From NCBI RefSeq assembly GCF_029893105.1, contig NZ_JARXWG010000002.1:124001-188000 (forward strand): DNA of 64,000 nt, read 5' to 3'. Each line of letters opens with the position of its first letter. Position 1 is the first letter of the stretch. The notes below the pieces were generated by a model, which saw only the letters and a program-made list of their open reading frames with translations, was not told the origin of the DNA and made no database searches. Below are positions 25,590-33,416 of this stretch, piece after piece. The position numbers and the translations under genes were made by a program. The stretch is from Parabacteroides sp. PF5-9 (GTDB taxonomy: Bacteria; Bacteroidota; Bacteroidia; Bacteroidales; Tannerellaceae).

Positions 25590-26381
25590 ATGATAAGCAG
25601 AACTATGGAGGGACTTCATTTTATGCAGGAGCATCCCTGCGCAATTTTCACAAACGATGACAAAGGGGATTATTTCATTAGAAATCAATGCTTTATCCAA
25701 AGCTTGAAAACAATGGAGAATTTGATGGATATTAATGCATTTATCATCGACTGTCAAAACAAACAGATACTATATGCAACTCAGGAATGTTTTACCTTCT
25801 TTGGTCTAAAAGCAGCGAAAAACAATCACTTGAAGTTCGACTTCTTGGATAATTATATATGTCCCAAAGAGTTTCATAGGGTTGCAAAAGTAAATTTCAT
25901 GATACTAGACTTTTTTTATTCTCTCCCTGAAGAGAGGCGGAAACACTGCTATAGTACTCATGATTTCAAATTAAAAAAAGAAAATTATACTACCGTAATG
26001 AATCTCAAATTAAGCGTTCTGGATATGACTGAATGCGGAAATTTACGTTTGTCGTTATGTGTTTTAAACCACTACTCAATTCAGAATAAACCGTGCAATA
26101 CTTATATAAAGATGCTTGATACTGGAACTGTTTATGAGTTAATTCCTTCATCATTGAAATTTGTTGAAGTGAAAACTCAAAAACTAACATCAAAGGCAAA
26201 CATGATTATAAAATTAGCAAGTAATGGGAAAACAGAAGCGGAGATTGCAGATAAGCTTAGAATTTCCGTTAATACAGTCAAATATCATAAGAAACAAATT
26301 TTTTATCGAATTGGAGTAAAGAATATGGCAGAAGCCATTCAATGGGCAAATAACCAGAAAAAAATGATCAAAATGACGTAA
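25590..26381 (+). CDS. LuxR-type HTH transcriptional regulator
   Basis: This 263-residue protein ends in a LuxR/GerE HTH (LTSKANMIIKLASNGKTEAE, then ISVNTVKYHKKQIFYRIGV). Residues 40-110 look PAS-like (INAFIIDCQNKQILYATQE). It is the only clearly plus-strand gene of the element's right half. A regulator of the neighbouring lipoprotein gene is plausible. Confidence 0.75.
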   Translation: MISRTMEGLHFMQEHPCAIFTNDDKGDYFIRNQCFIQSLKTMENLMDINAFIIDCQNKQILYATQECFTFFGLKAAKNNHLKFDFLDNYICPKEFHRVAKVNFMILDFFYSLPEERRKHCYSTHDFKLKKENYTTVMNLKLSVLDMTECGNLRLSLCVLNHYSIQNKPCNTYIKMLDTGTVYELIPSSLKFVEVKTQKLTSKANMIIKLASNGKTEAEIADKLRISVNTVKYHKKQIFYRIGVKNMAEAIQWANNQKKMIKMT

Positions 26382-26388
26382 GATAACA

Positions 26389-26485
26389 GGGTTGTCCCAA
26401 AAGTCGAAAATAAAAAAACACCCTCACAGCATACTGTACCGGGTGTTTTTTTATTTTACTAAATCGGTATTTTTTTGGGACAGCC
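26389..26485. mobile_element. MITE-like 97-bp inverted-repeat element with internal terminator
   Basis: The left end GGGTTGTCCCAAAA and right end TTTTTTGGGACAGCC form terminal inverted repeats that resemble insertion-sequence ends. ACA flanks both sides and may be a target duplication. Inside, ACACCC and GGGTGT form a hairpin bounded by A- and T-runs (about 26412-26452), which would terminate transcription from either side, including the LuxR-type gene just upstream. No transposase is present. Confidence 0.5.
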
Positions 26486-26509
26486 ACATTCTTTTGTAAA
26501 TGAAAGCTA

Positions 26510-26602
26510 TTACCCTGTAATCTTTAGAGATTGCAATTTTTCAACCTCTTCCATATCCTTCATTATAGAGCTATCCTATACTCGCATATAGTACTGTGTC
26601 AT
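26510..26602 (-). pseudogene. remnant of an integrase 3' end
   Basis: Read on the minus strand this 93-bp stretch codes for MTQYYMRV, a stop, then DSSIMKDMEEVEKLQS and a final KITG stop. The intact integrase has MTMHYARVL, DSSIMKDMEGVEKLLS and KTTG at its C-terminus. The in-frame TAG replaces the Leu after RV. Its ATG overlaps the KilA-N stop codon by 4 bp. It is a duplicated, decayed piece of the recombinase gene. Confidence 0.85.
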
Positions 26603-27414
26603 TTTAAGAACTTACGACTATCCACTTCATGCAATACTCGCATCTGTTGGATGGCTATCTGATTGAGTTTTAGTAAGCGGTCGGATTGCGGGACTTGCTC
26701 GTTTATCAAAACGGCATTTATGTTCTCCATGTTTGATAAGCAAATAAGTTCATTTATGGTAGTATAGTCACGGATATTACCTTTTTTATCCGGATTTGCG
26801 TCACGCCACTGCTTGGCTGTAACACCGAAAAGAGCCATATTAAGCACATCCGCTTCACTGGCATACACAATGGATATTTGTTGAGCAGTGAGTTCCTCTG
26901 GTATAAGATTGCGCTTTACCGCATCAGTATGGATATGGTAGTTGATTTTCGACAACTCTCTTTTGGCTGACCAGCCAAGTTGCTGCTGCTCATGCTCTTT
27001 GAGGCGTTGAAACTCGGTAATCAGATATAACTTAAATTCAGTATTAACCCATGAAGCAAACTCGAAAGCTATGTCTCTATGTGCATAAGTTCCACCGTTC
27101 GCACCATTTTTGGTGATAATTCCAACTGCATTCGTCAACTCGACCCAACGTGTTGGACTCATTGTAAAAGCGTTTGTACCGGCTTCGTACATAAGGGGGT
27201 CGAATTCGACCCCCTTAAAGCTTGGATTGTTTAATTTTTCCCATAAGCCCAAGAACATCAGCGTATTTTTACTTCGCATCCAGTTCTTTACTACATCTTT
27301 TGGCTCTATTGGATTGCGTATTTTTGCAATGTCGGTAATTGATATGTAATCTGCATTATTGATATGCAGCATCTTAACCTGATTACCTTGCACATCTAAA
27401 TTATTTTTAGCCAT
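26599..27414 (-). CDS. KilA-N domain protein
   Basis: This 271-residue protein starts at ATG 27414 (MAKNNLDVQGNQVKML); the frame is open 36 bp further. The KilA-N DNA-binding domain covers about residues 10-125 (YISITDIAKI, VVKNWMRSKNTLMFLGLWE, AHRDIAFEFASWVNTEFKLYL), followed by a helical C-terminal region. KilA-N proteins are usually phage antirepressors. The gene lies behind the RhuM-like gene and ends on the integrase remnant. A 26-bp perfect DNA palindrome lies inside it (27192-27217). Confidence 0.82.
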   Translation of the reverse strand: MAKNNLDVQGNQVKMLHINNADYISITDIAKIRNPIEPKDVVKNWMRSKNTLMFLGLWEKLNNPSFKGVEFDPLMYEAGTNAFTMSPTRWVELTNAVGIITKNGANGGTYAHRDIAFEFASWVNTEFKLYLITEFQRLKEHEQQQLGWSAKRELSKINYHIHTDAVKRNLIPEELTAQQISIVYASEADVLNMALFGVTAKQWRDANPDKKGNIRDYTTINELICLSNMENINAVLINEQVPQSDRLLKLNQIAIQQMRVLHEVDSRKFLK

Positions 27415-27467
27415 TTTTATTTCTGTTTTTTGTTGTGCCAAAATCTCCACAACTTAGTTCTACAAAT

Positions 27468-27839
27468 TTAGTTTAATTTATTGATATCCTTTATATGAAG
27501 TGGAAGTATAAGGCTTATTGTATCCTCATTTCCTAGAGATTTTTGAACCAAATACTTCCTAAACACTTCCGCATTCCTTGACTTAATCTGGAACGAAAGA
27601 GCAATAATCATTTCCAGATTGTACTGCTCCACGAAATTACTATTCTTATAATGGTAGGTTCGGCAAACGTCCGATTCCCGTAGTACTCCGCTTTTGAGTA
27701 TTGAACGGATATTACTATTTACTTTGGATACAAAACATCCGAAGAGATCAGCTATTTGATGTTGGGTTAGCCATACTGCACCATCCACAGGAGTAATCTC
27801 TACCCCTGTGGAATCTATTTTTATACTTCCCATTTCCAT
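27468..27839 (-). CDS. RhuM-like protein
   Basis: This 123-residue protein has the RhuM-family N-terminal pattern: VWLTQHQIADLFGC, VNSNIRSILKSGVL, then CRTYHYKNSNFVEQYNLEMI and FRKYLVQK. Full RhuM proteins are much longer, so this is a short form. Function is unknown. Its start codon overlaps the integrase stop (TAATG), so the two are coupled. Confidence 0.7.
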   Translation of the reverse strand: MEMGSIKIDSTGVEITPVDGAVWLTQHQIADLFGCFVSKVNSNIRSILKSGVLRESDVCRTYHYKNSNFVEQYNLEMIIALSFQIKSRNAEVFRKYLVQKSLGNEDTISLILPLHIKDINKLN

Positions 27840-29086
27840 TACCCTGTAGTTTTGAATGTTAATGCGCTGTGGGCAGATAATAGTTTCTCCACTCCCTCCA
27901 TATCTTTCATAATGGAACTATCCAATACCCGCGCATAATGCATTGTCATTTTAGTATCAGAATGTCCAAGCATTTTAGCCACATTTTCCATGCTCACACC
28001 ATTAGCCAAGCACACCGAAGTAGCATAGGAATGTCTCGCTACATGCGACGAGACGTGCTTCGTAATTCCACATATATCAGCCACTTCCTTTAAGTATGAA
28101 TTATACTTCTGATTGCTCGGTACAGGGAATAATAACCCGCTTTCAACACATTCAGAATAAGTGCTGTATTTCTCTATTAGCTGCAATGCTATCGGGAGCA
28201 ATGGAATGTTACACATATTATTAGTCTTTTGCCGTGTTTTCCGTATCCAAGTCTTTCCCTCACGATCTTTGACTAAATGCTCTTTGGATAGTTGCTGTAC
28301 ATCGCTGAACGATAACCCGCTGAAACAACAAAAAAGAAAGACATCTCGCACCTGTTCAACCCTTTTGATTGTGATTTCTTTTGCGGCAATTGTTTGTATT
28401 TCATCCATAGTTAGGAACTCTGGGTGAGTTGCTTCCCGTTTGAACTTAACTGAAACAAAAGGGTTCTTCTTTACCCAATCATTCTCCATTGCAATGCGGA
28501 ACATTTTCTTTATGTTTTTCAACCGGGTAGTAGCTGCATTCTGTGCGCATCCTTTTTCGACTTTCAGGAACACTTCAAAATCCTGAATAAAAGAAGGGGT
28601 AACTTCGCTAAGGTAAATATCTGCTATATTATACCGTTTTTGCATAAACTCGCCCAGATACTTGGCTGTCGTTTCGTATCGCTGGACAGTTTTAGCGACA
28701 AAGTCTTTACCTATCAACTGGCGGCATTGAGCATTGTGTTCCGAGAAAATCTGTAATAGGGTCTTCTTGGTATCGTCATTCCCCATGTAGATATTCTTTA
28801 TTCTGTCAGCAGTGATTGCCTTTCCGTTCTCTTCCAGTTCACGGTGTATCTGGAATAGCCTTATCCGAATGGACGTAATGTAGTTATTCAATTCATCTGC
28901 CATCTTTCCTTTGCCAATGACATGCTCTTTGGCTTGATTCCATAGTTCAATAGGCACACTTCGTTTGATTTGGATGTCAGACATTCTACCTTCTACCGTA
29001 ATACGTAGGCAGATAGGGGCTTCTCCGTTCTTCATTAGTTTGTTCTTTCTGATAAAAAACAACACATTGAATGTTTTTCTTTTCAT
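27839..29086 (-). CDS. tyrosine recombinase/integrase of the element
   Basis: This 415-residue integrase has an N-terminal arm-binding domain, a SAM-like core-binding domain (about 110-210) and a catalytic domain. Catalytic residues visible are the HxxR box HVARHSYAT (His348, Arg351), GHSD (His375) and Tyr384 in HYARV. The position of the first catalytic Arg reads CFSGLSFSDV with no Arg, as is known for IntDOT-type integrases of Bacteroides. It lies about 260 bp from tRNA-Lys, transcribed away from it. Confidence 0.93.
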   Translation of the reverse strand: MKRKTFNVLFFIRKNKLMKNGEAPICLRITVEGRMSDIQIKRSVPIELWNQAKEHVIGKGKMADELNNYITSIRIRLFQIHRELEENGKAITADRIKNIYMGNDDTKKTLLQIFSEHNAQCRQLIGKDFVAKTVQRYETTAKYLGEFMQKRYNIADIYLSEVTPSFIQDFEVFLKVEKGCAQNAATTRLKNIKKMFRIAMENDWVKKNPFVSVKFKREATHPEFLTMDEIQTIAAKEITIKRVEQVRDVFLFCCFSGLSFSDVQQLSKEHLVKDREGKTWIRKTRQKTNNMCNIPLLPIALQLIEKYSTYSECVESGLLFPVPSNQKYNSYLKEVADICGITKHVSSHVARHSYATSVCLANGVSMENVAKMLGHSDTKMTMHYARVLDSSIMKDMEGVEKLLSAHSALTFKTTG

Positions 29087-29261
29087 TTTTACATCGTTTT
29101 TAGTGATACAAAGTTATTTTATATCCTCCAAAAATACGCTGTGCAAAAATCTGTAATTCAGCGAAATAGATACTAAATCGTGGGACTTTTTGCAAATCTC
29201 AAAAGTCCCACGATTTGGACATGAAAGACTTGCTTTTTTCTGCATTTTTCTGCCAGTTGGC

Positions 29262-29303
29262 ACAAAAAGAAAATCCCTGACTTCGCATGGAAATCAGGGA
29301 TTT
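29262..29303 (-). terminator. terminator of tRNA-Lys
   Basis: AAATCCCTGACTTC and GGAAATCAGGGATTT (29271-29303) form a stem. On the minus strand it is followed by TTCTTTTTG. It is the counterpart of the displaced terminator at 15821-15855. Confidence 0.7.
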
Positions 29304-29347
29304 ACGTTGAATTTCTTTTTTTCTTGGTGTTTCTTGTGATCCACCTC

Positions 29348-29366
29348 GGTGATTTGCCTGGGGTTC
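29348..29366. other. attachment site, right (within tRNA-Lys)
   Basis: GGTGATTTGCCTGGGGTTC repeats the left attachment core at 15878-15896. It covers the 3' acceptor strand and part of the T-arm of the tRNA. Recombination here keeps the tRNA gene intact. Confidence 0.88.
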
Positions 29367-29422
29367 GAACCCAGGACCCCATCCTTAAAAGGGATGTGCT
29401 CTACCTGCTGAGCTAGCAAATC
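29350..29422 (-). tRNA. tRNA-Lys (anticodon UUU)
   Basis: This is a 73-nt cloverleaf on the minus strand. Acceptor GATTTGC (from 29422) pairs with GCAAATC (to 29351). The D-arm has GCTCAGCAGGTAGAGC, the anticodon stem CATCC/GGATG encloses loop CTTTTAA with anticodon TTT, and the T-arm is CTGGGTTCGAACCCCAG. CCA is not fully encoded (ACC follows). It is the integration target of the element. Confidence 0.96.
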
Positions 29423-29448
29423 TGCCGGTGTATTTTTAAATACGGGTG

Positions 29449-29479
29449 CAAAGATAGACGTTATATTTTTACCATGCAA
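29449..29479 (-). promoter_or_regulatory. promoter of tRNA-Lys
   Basis: On the minus strand TTG (29479-29477), a 20-bp spacer and TATCTTTG (29456-29449) match the Bacteroidota consensus. The start point would be about 20 bp before the tRNA. Its -33 element lies 3 bp from that of the divergent ettA promoter. Confidence 0.65.
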
Positions 29480-29482
29480 GTA

Positions 29483-29511
29483 TTGGTCTCTTTTTTATTT
29501 TCGTATCTTTG
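29483..29511 (+). promoter_or_regulatory. promoter of ettA
   Basis: TTG (29483-29485), an 18-bp spacer and TATCTTTG (29504-29511). It is divergent from the tRNA-Lys promoter and lies about 80 bp upstream of the ettA start. Confidence 0.6.
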
Positions 29512-29592
29512 TACGCAAACATCTAATCAATCACGATCAATTTATTCGTACTCACTACAAAACGACAAACTACCAACTACTATTAAAATATT

Positions 29593-31281
29593 ATGGCTGA
29601 CGATAAAAAAGTTATTTTCTCGATGGTAGGCGTAAGTAAAATCTATCCGCCCCAGAAACAAGTTTTAAAAAATATATATCTCTCATTTTTTTACGGTGCT
29701 AAAATCGGTATTATCGGTTTAAATGGTTCCGGAAAATCGACGCTGCTCAAGATCATTGCAGGAATTGAAAAAGAATATCAAGGCGAAGTGGTCTTCTCTC
29801 CCGGTTATTCCGTAGGCTATCTCGAACAGGATCCGCAGTTGGAATCCGGAAAGACAGTTAAAGAGATTGTACAAGAAGGTGTTCAGGATATCGTTGACAC
29901 CCTAAAAGAGTACGAAGAGGTCAATGAAAAGTTTGGTGACCCGGAAGTACTGGATGATCCGGATAAAATGGATGCATTAATCAATCGTCAAGCGGAGTTG
30001 CAGGATAAGATAGACGCAACGGATGCCTGGAACCTGGACAGCCGCTTGGAACGGGCGATGGACGCATTGCGTTGCCCACCTGAAGAACAGCTTGTTGAAA
30101 CATTATCAGGAGGAGAACGTCGCCGTGTAGCACTCTGCCGTTTGTTGTTACAACAACCGGATGTATTACTACTCGATGAGCCGACCAACCACCTGGATGC
30201 CGAATCGATCGATTGGTTGGAACAACATCTACAACAATACGCCGGTACAGTGATCTGTATCACCCACGACCGCTACTTCCTCGATCATGTTGCCGGTTGG
30301 ATTTTGGAACTCGATCGTGGAGAAGGTATCCCCTGGAAAGGGAACTATACTTCCTGGTTAGATCAGAAAACCAAACGTATGGCGCAGGAAGAGAAACAAG
30401 CCAGCAAACGCCGGAAAACTCTCGAACGTGAGTTGGAATGGATCAGTATGGCTCCCAAAGCACGTCATGCCAAAGGGAAAGCTCGTCTGAATTCATACGA
30501 GAAACTGTTAAATGAAGATCAGAAAGAACGGGAAGAAAAACTGGAAATATTCATTCCGAATGGACCGCGTTTGGGCAACAAAGTAATCGAAGCGCAACAA
30601 GTGGCAAAAGCATTCGGAGACAAATTATTGTTTGACGACCTGAGTTTTATGTTGCCGCCCAATGGTATTGTCGGGGTGATCGGACCAAACGGTGCCGGTA
30701 AAACGACCTTGTTTAAAATGATCATGGGCATGGAAAGTATCGATAAAGGGAACTTTGAAGTTGGTGAAACAGCAGTGATCGGTTATGCTGATCAGACCCA
30801 TAAAGATATCGACCCGAACAAAACGGTTTATCAAGTCATCTCCGGCGGTCAGGAACTCATCAAAGTGGGTAACAAAGAAGTAAATGCACGTGCTTACCTC
30901 TCTAAATTCAATTTTAACGGTGCTGATCAGGAAAAACTTTGTAGTGTTCTTTCCGGAGGAGAAAAAAATAGATTACATTTGGCGCTCACATTGAAAGCCG
31001 GAGGAAATGTGCTCTTATTAGATGAGCCGACCAACGATATCGATGTGAACACGTTACGCGCATTGGAAGAAGGTTTGGAAAGTTTTGCCGGTTGTGCCGT
31101 GGTTATTTCCCACGACCGCTGGTTCCTAGACCGTATCTGTACACATATCCTCTCCTTTGAAGGTGATTCGAATGTGGTCTATTACGAAGGAACCTACTCG
31201 GAATATGAAGAGTATAAACGCAAACAACTGGGAGATGTAGCGCCCAAACGGGTTCGTTATCGTAAATTAATAGTTGATTAA
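29593..31281 (+). CDS. ettA: energy-dependent translational throttle protein EttA (ABC-F)
   Basis: This 562-residue cytoplasmic ABC-F ATPase acts on the ribosomal E site. It has two ATP-binding domains: GLNGSGKST with LSGGERRR and [11 protein letters not shown] in the first, GPNGAGKTT with LSGGEKNR and [11 protein letters not shown] in the second. A charged linker (about 240-310) separates them. Length and the N-terminal [19 protein letters not shown] are typical of EttA. The DUF1080 gene follows 17 bp later. Confidence 0.94.
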   Translation: MADDKKVIFSMVGVSKIYPPQKQVLKNIYLSFFYGAKIGIIGLNGSGKSTLLKIIAGIEKEYQGEVVFSPGYSVGYLEQDPQLESGKTVKEIVQEGVQDIVDTLKEYEEVNEKFGDPEVLDDPDKMDALINRQAELQDKIDATDAWNLDSRLERAMDALRCPPEEQLVETLSGGERRRVALCRLLLQQPDVLLLDEPTNHLDAESIDWLEQHLQQYAGTVICITHDRYFLDHVAGWILELDRGEGIPWKGNYTSWLDQKTKRMAQEEKQASKRRKTLERELEWISMAPKARHAKGKARLNSYEKLLNEDQKEREEKLEIFIPNGPRLGNKVIEAQQVAKAFGDKLLFDDLSFMLPPNGIVGVIGPNGAGKTTLFKMIMGMESIDKGNFEVGETAVIGYADQTHKDIDPNKTVYQVISGGQELIKVGNKEVNARAYLSKFNFNGADQEKLCSVLSGGEKNRLHLALTLKAGGNVLLLDEPTNDIDVNTLRALEEGLESFAGCAVVISHDRWFLDRICTHILSFEGDSNVVYYEGTYSEYEEYKRKQLGDVAPKRVRYRKLIVD

Positions 31282-31298
31282 CCTCATAAAATTCAATC

Positions 31299-31955
31299 AT
31301 GAAACGAAGAATGTTATTATTTGTGGCAGTTATCACTGCATTATGCAGTTTCAACAGCGAAACACAAGCACAAAAAACTGTCAAACTTTTCAATGGAAAA
31401 GATCTGTCGAACTGGAATTTTATTGTTGACAAAAACTCCAAACCAGCCGATCAGGTGTTTTCAATAAAAGATGGAGTGATCCATATTGCCGGAAATCCTT
31501 TCGGTTATATGTACACGAAAGAAAAATACGGTGACTATAAACTCCATGTCGAATGGCGCTATCCGACGGAAGCGACTAACAGTGGAATATTCGTTCTGAT
31601 AGCTGAAGCGCATGATGGAAATCCATTCCCGAATGGTATAGAAGTACAGTTGGCAGCAGGAAAGGCCGGTGACTTCGTTTGCCTAGGCGGATCAGACCTT
31701 TTTGAGTTCCACCAACGTCCGGGAACTGCACGTCCAGCTTTCCCCGTTGTCGAAAGAGCTAACGGCTCGGTCGAAAAACCGGTAGGCGAATGGAATGAAG
31801 CCAACATCTGGGTCAAAGACGGTACTATTTCCGTATATGTCAATGGTATCTATCAAAACACCGGAACAAATAAAGTTAAAAGTGGCTATATCGGTCTTCA
31901 AAGCGAAGGGAAAGATATTCAGTTCCGTAATGTAACAGTCACTGAGTGGAAATAA
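31299..31955 (+). CDS. DUF1080 (3-keto-disaccharide hydrolase-like) secreted protein
   Basis: This 218-residue protein has a signal peptide ending around AQAQK. The DUF1080 lectin-like jelly roll shows FNGKDLSNWNF, YGDYKLHVEWRYP, NSGIFVLI and a C-terminal IQFRNVTVTEWK. Family members bind or cleave glycans, including 3-keto-glucosides. It may share the ettA transcript (17-bp gap) and is followed by a terminator. Confidence 0.85.
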   Translation: MKRRMLLFVAVITALCSFNSETQAQKTVKLFNGKDLSNWNFIVDKNSKPADQVFSIKDGVIHIAGNPFGYMYTKEKYGDYKLHVEWRYPTEATNSGIFVLIAEAHDGNPFPNGIEVQLAAGKAGDFVCLGGSDLFEFHQRPGTARPAFPVVERANGSVEKPVGEWNEANIWVKDGTISVYVNGIYQNTGTNKVKSGYIGLQSEGKDIQFRNVTVTEWK

Positions 31956-31978
31956 CAAACGCTACTTTTTCATTTATA

Positions 31979-32014
31979 AAACACCGGTTGAACTCTTTTG
32001 ACCGGTGTTTTTTT
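31979..32014 (+). terminator. rho-independent terminator
   Basis: ACACCGGTT and TGACCGGTGT (about 31981-32008) form a strong stem followed by eight T. It lies 25 bp after the DUF1080 stop. Confidence 0.85.
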
Positions 32015-32081
32015 TATCTCAGCACGTCTAAGAAGAGACGTTATTACAAGCTATTTCTCTTCATTAGAAAAACTAAAAATG

Positions 32082-32089
32082 TATATTTG
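32082..32089 (+). promoter_or_regulatory. -7 promoter element of the symporter gene
   Basis: TATATTTG fits TAnnTTTG and lies 16 bp before the ATG. No well-placed TTG is seen. Confidence 0.4.
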
Positions 32090-32105
32090 CATAAAGTAAA
32101 AATCT

Positions 32106-33380
32106 ATGCGTATTATAAAAAAACGATTTGCCCTACCACTCTATTTGCAAATATTATTGGGGATGATTTTGGGTATCTTTATAGGTATCATCGCATTACA
32201 ATTAAACGGAGTACAGTTTATCCAAGATTGGGTTCGCCCCTGGGGGCAGTTGTTTATACGGTTATTGCAACTGATAGCCATTCCCCTAGTCTTTATCTCA
32301 TTAGTAAAGGGGGTAACTGGACTGAAAGATATCAGTCGATTTTCACGGTTAGGCGGCCAAACGATTTTAATTTATATCGCTACTACTATTTTTGCCGTCG
32401 TTCTTGGACTCTCTTTAGGACTGATTGTCAAACCAGGAAATCTGGTCGACAAATCACAGATTGTCCATATCCAGGAAAGTTATGAAATGATTGCTGCTGA
32501 AAAGAAATTAGAAGCAGAACAGACACATAATCAAGGGCCTTTAAATTTTTTGAATGATATTGTTCCAAACAATATCACCAGTGCCATGGCCAATAATTCC
32601 AATATGCTACAAATTATCTTCTTTGCTATTTTCTTCGGAATTGCTGCCTTAACAATTGATCAGGAAAAAGTAAAACCGGTTTACAAGTTGTTTGATGGGT
32701 TAAATGATATCATTCTGCGGATGGTTGACTACATTATACGCCTGGCACCATTGGGAGTAGCTGCTTTAATGGCCGGACTTATCGCAGATTTCGGAGGCGA
32801 TCTCAGCATATTCGGTGCACTTGCCGTATACGCCATTACGGTTGCCGGAGGACTGTTTTTCCTTATGTTGATCTTCTATCCTTCAATCATACACTTCTTC
32901 AGTAAACTTCCTGCTAAAAGGTTTATACGATCCATGTACCCTGTTCAGCTTTTTGCTTTCTCTACCAGTAGTAGTGCAGTTACGCTACCATTGAATATGG
33001 AAACTGTTGAAAAGAAACTACATGTATCGCAGGAAACCAGTTCTTTTGTTCTTCCGGTAGGTACTACCATTAATATGGATGGAACCAGTTGTTATCAGGC
33101 TATTTCCATCTTATTTATTGCGCAGGTTTTAGGGATCGATCTCGGATTACAACAACTACTTACCGTGTTATTGATGACTATCCTTTCCTCTATCGGGACA
33201 CCGGCTATACCGGGAGGAAGTTATGTGATACTCACCATGGTATTGACTTCGGTTGGAATCCCCGCTGAAGGTCTGGCTTTAATTCTGGGTATCGACCGAC
33301 CTTTGGATATGCTTCGAACAGCCGTGAATGTAACCGGAGATGCAACGGTCGCCGTTATCGTTGATAAAAATATTTCGTAA
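32106..33380 (+). CDS. dicarboxylate/amino acid:cation symporter (DAACS/SDF)
   Basis: This 424-residue inner-membrane protein has the GltP/DctA pattern: an N-terminal helix series, the serine-rich reentrant loop FSTSSSAVTLPLNM (about 278-291), NMDGTSCYQAI (the Na/substrate motif) and a second reentrant loop SSIGTPAIPGG. It would import glutamate, aspartate or C4-dicarboxylates with Na+ or H+. It converges with dapA. Confidence 0.9.
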   Translation: MRIIKKRFALPLYLQILLGMILGIFIGIIALQLNGVQFIQDWVRPWGQLFIRLLQLIAIPLVFISLVKGVTGLKDISRFSRLGGQTILIYIATTIFAVVLGLSLGLIVKPGNLVDKSQIVHIQESYEMIAAEKKLEAEQTHNQGPLNFLNDIVPNNITSAMANNSNMLQIIFFAIFFGIAALTIDQEKVKPVYKLFDGLNDIILRMVDYIIRLAPLGVAALMAGLIADFGGDLSIFGALAVYAITVAGGLFFLMLIFYPSIIHFFSKLPAKRFIRSMYPVQLFAFSTSSSAVTLPLNMETVEKKLHVSQETSSFVLPVGTTINMDGTSCYQAISILFIAQVLGIDLGLQQLLTVLLMTILSSIGTPAIPGGSYVILTMVLTSVGIPAEGLALILGIDRPLDMLRTAVNVTGDATVAVIVDKNIS

Positions 33381-33416
33381 GGAACAGTTATATTATACTG
33401 ATCGTAAAATAGCAGG

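Larger units (their letters stand above)
15878..29366. mobile_element. integrative mobilizable element in tRNA-Lys
   Basis: About 13.5 kb lies between two 19-bp attachment repeats; the right one is inside an intact tRNA-Lys gene. The contents fit an IME: a tyrosine recombinase next to the tRNA, a relaxase plus accessory mobilization protein, several excisionase-like HTH proteins and an RteC-like regulator. No conjugation (tra) or replication genes are visible, so transfer would depend on a helper. Cargo includes an unknown two-gene cassette, a PadR/serine hydrolase set, a LuxR regulator and RhuM/KilA-N genes. The element looks more AT-rich than the flanking chromosome by eye. Confidence 0.9.
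29159..29366. repeat. right copy of the imperfect direct repeat flanking the element
   Basis: It is homologous to 15711-15896. The inverted repeat here is a perfect 16-bp pair, AAATCGTGGGACTTTT (29175-29190) with its complement (29201-29216). About 22 bp before the attachment core (around 29320-29346) are absent from the left copy. Since integration into a tRNA 3' end places element DNA just downstream of the intact tRNA, this copy should be element-derived. Confidence 0.82.

Noticed and set aside
31946-32485. Plus-strand ORF of 179 codons over the DUF1080 terminator and symporter start
   Set aside because: It reads through a strong terminator and overlaps the symporter gene in another frame, with no protein-like composition.
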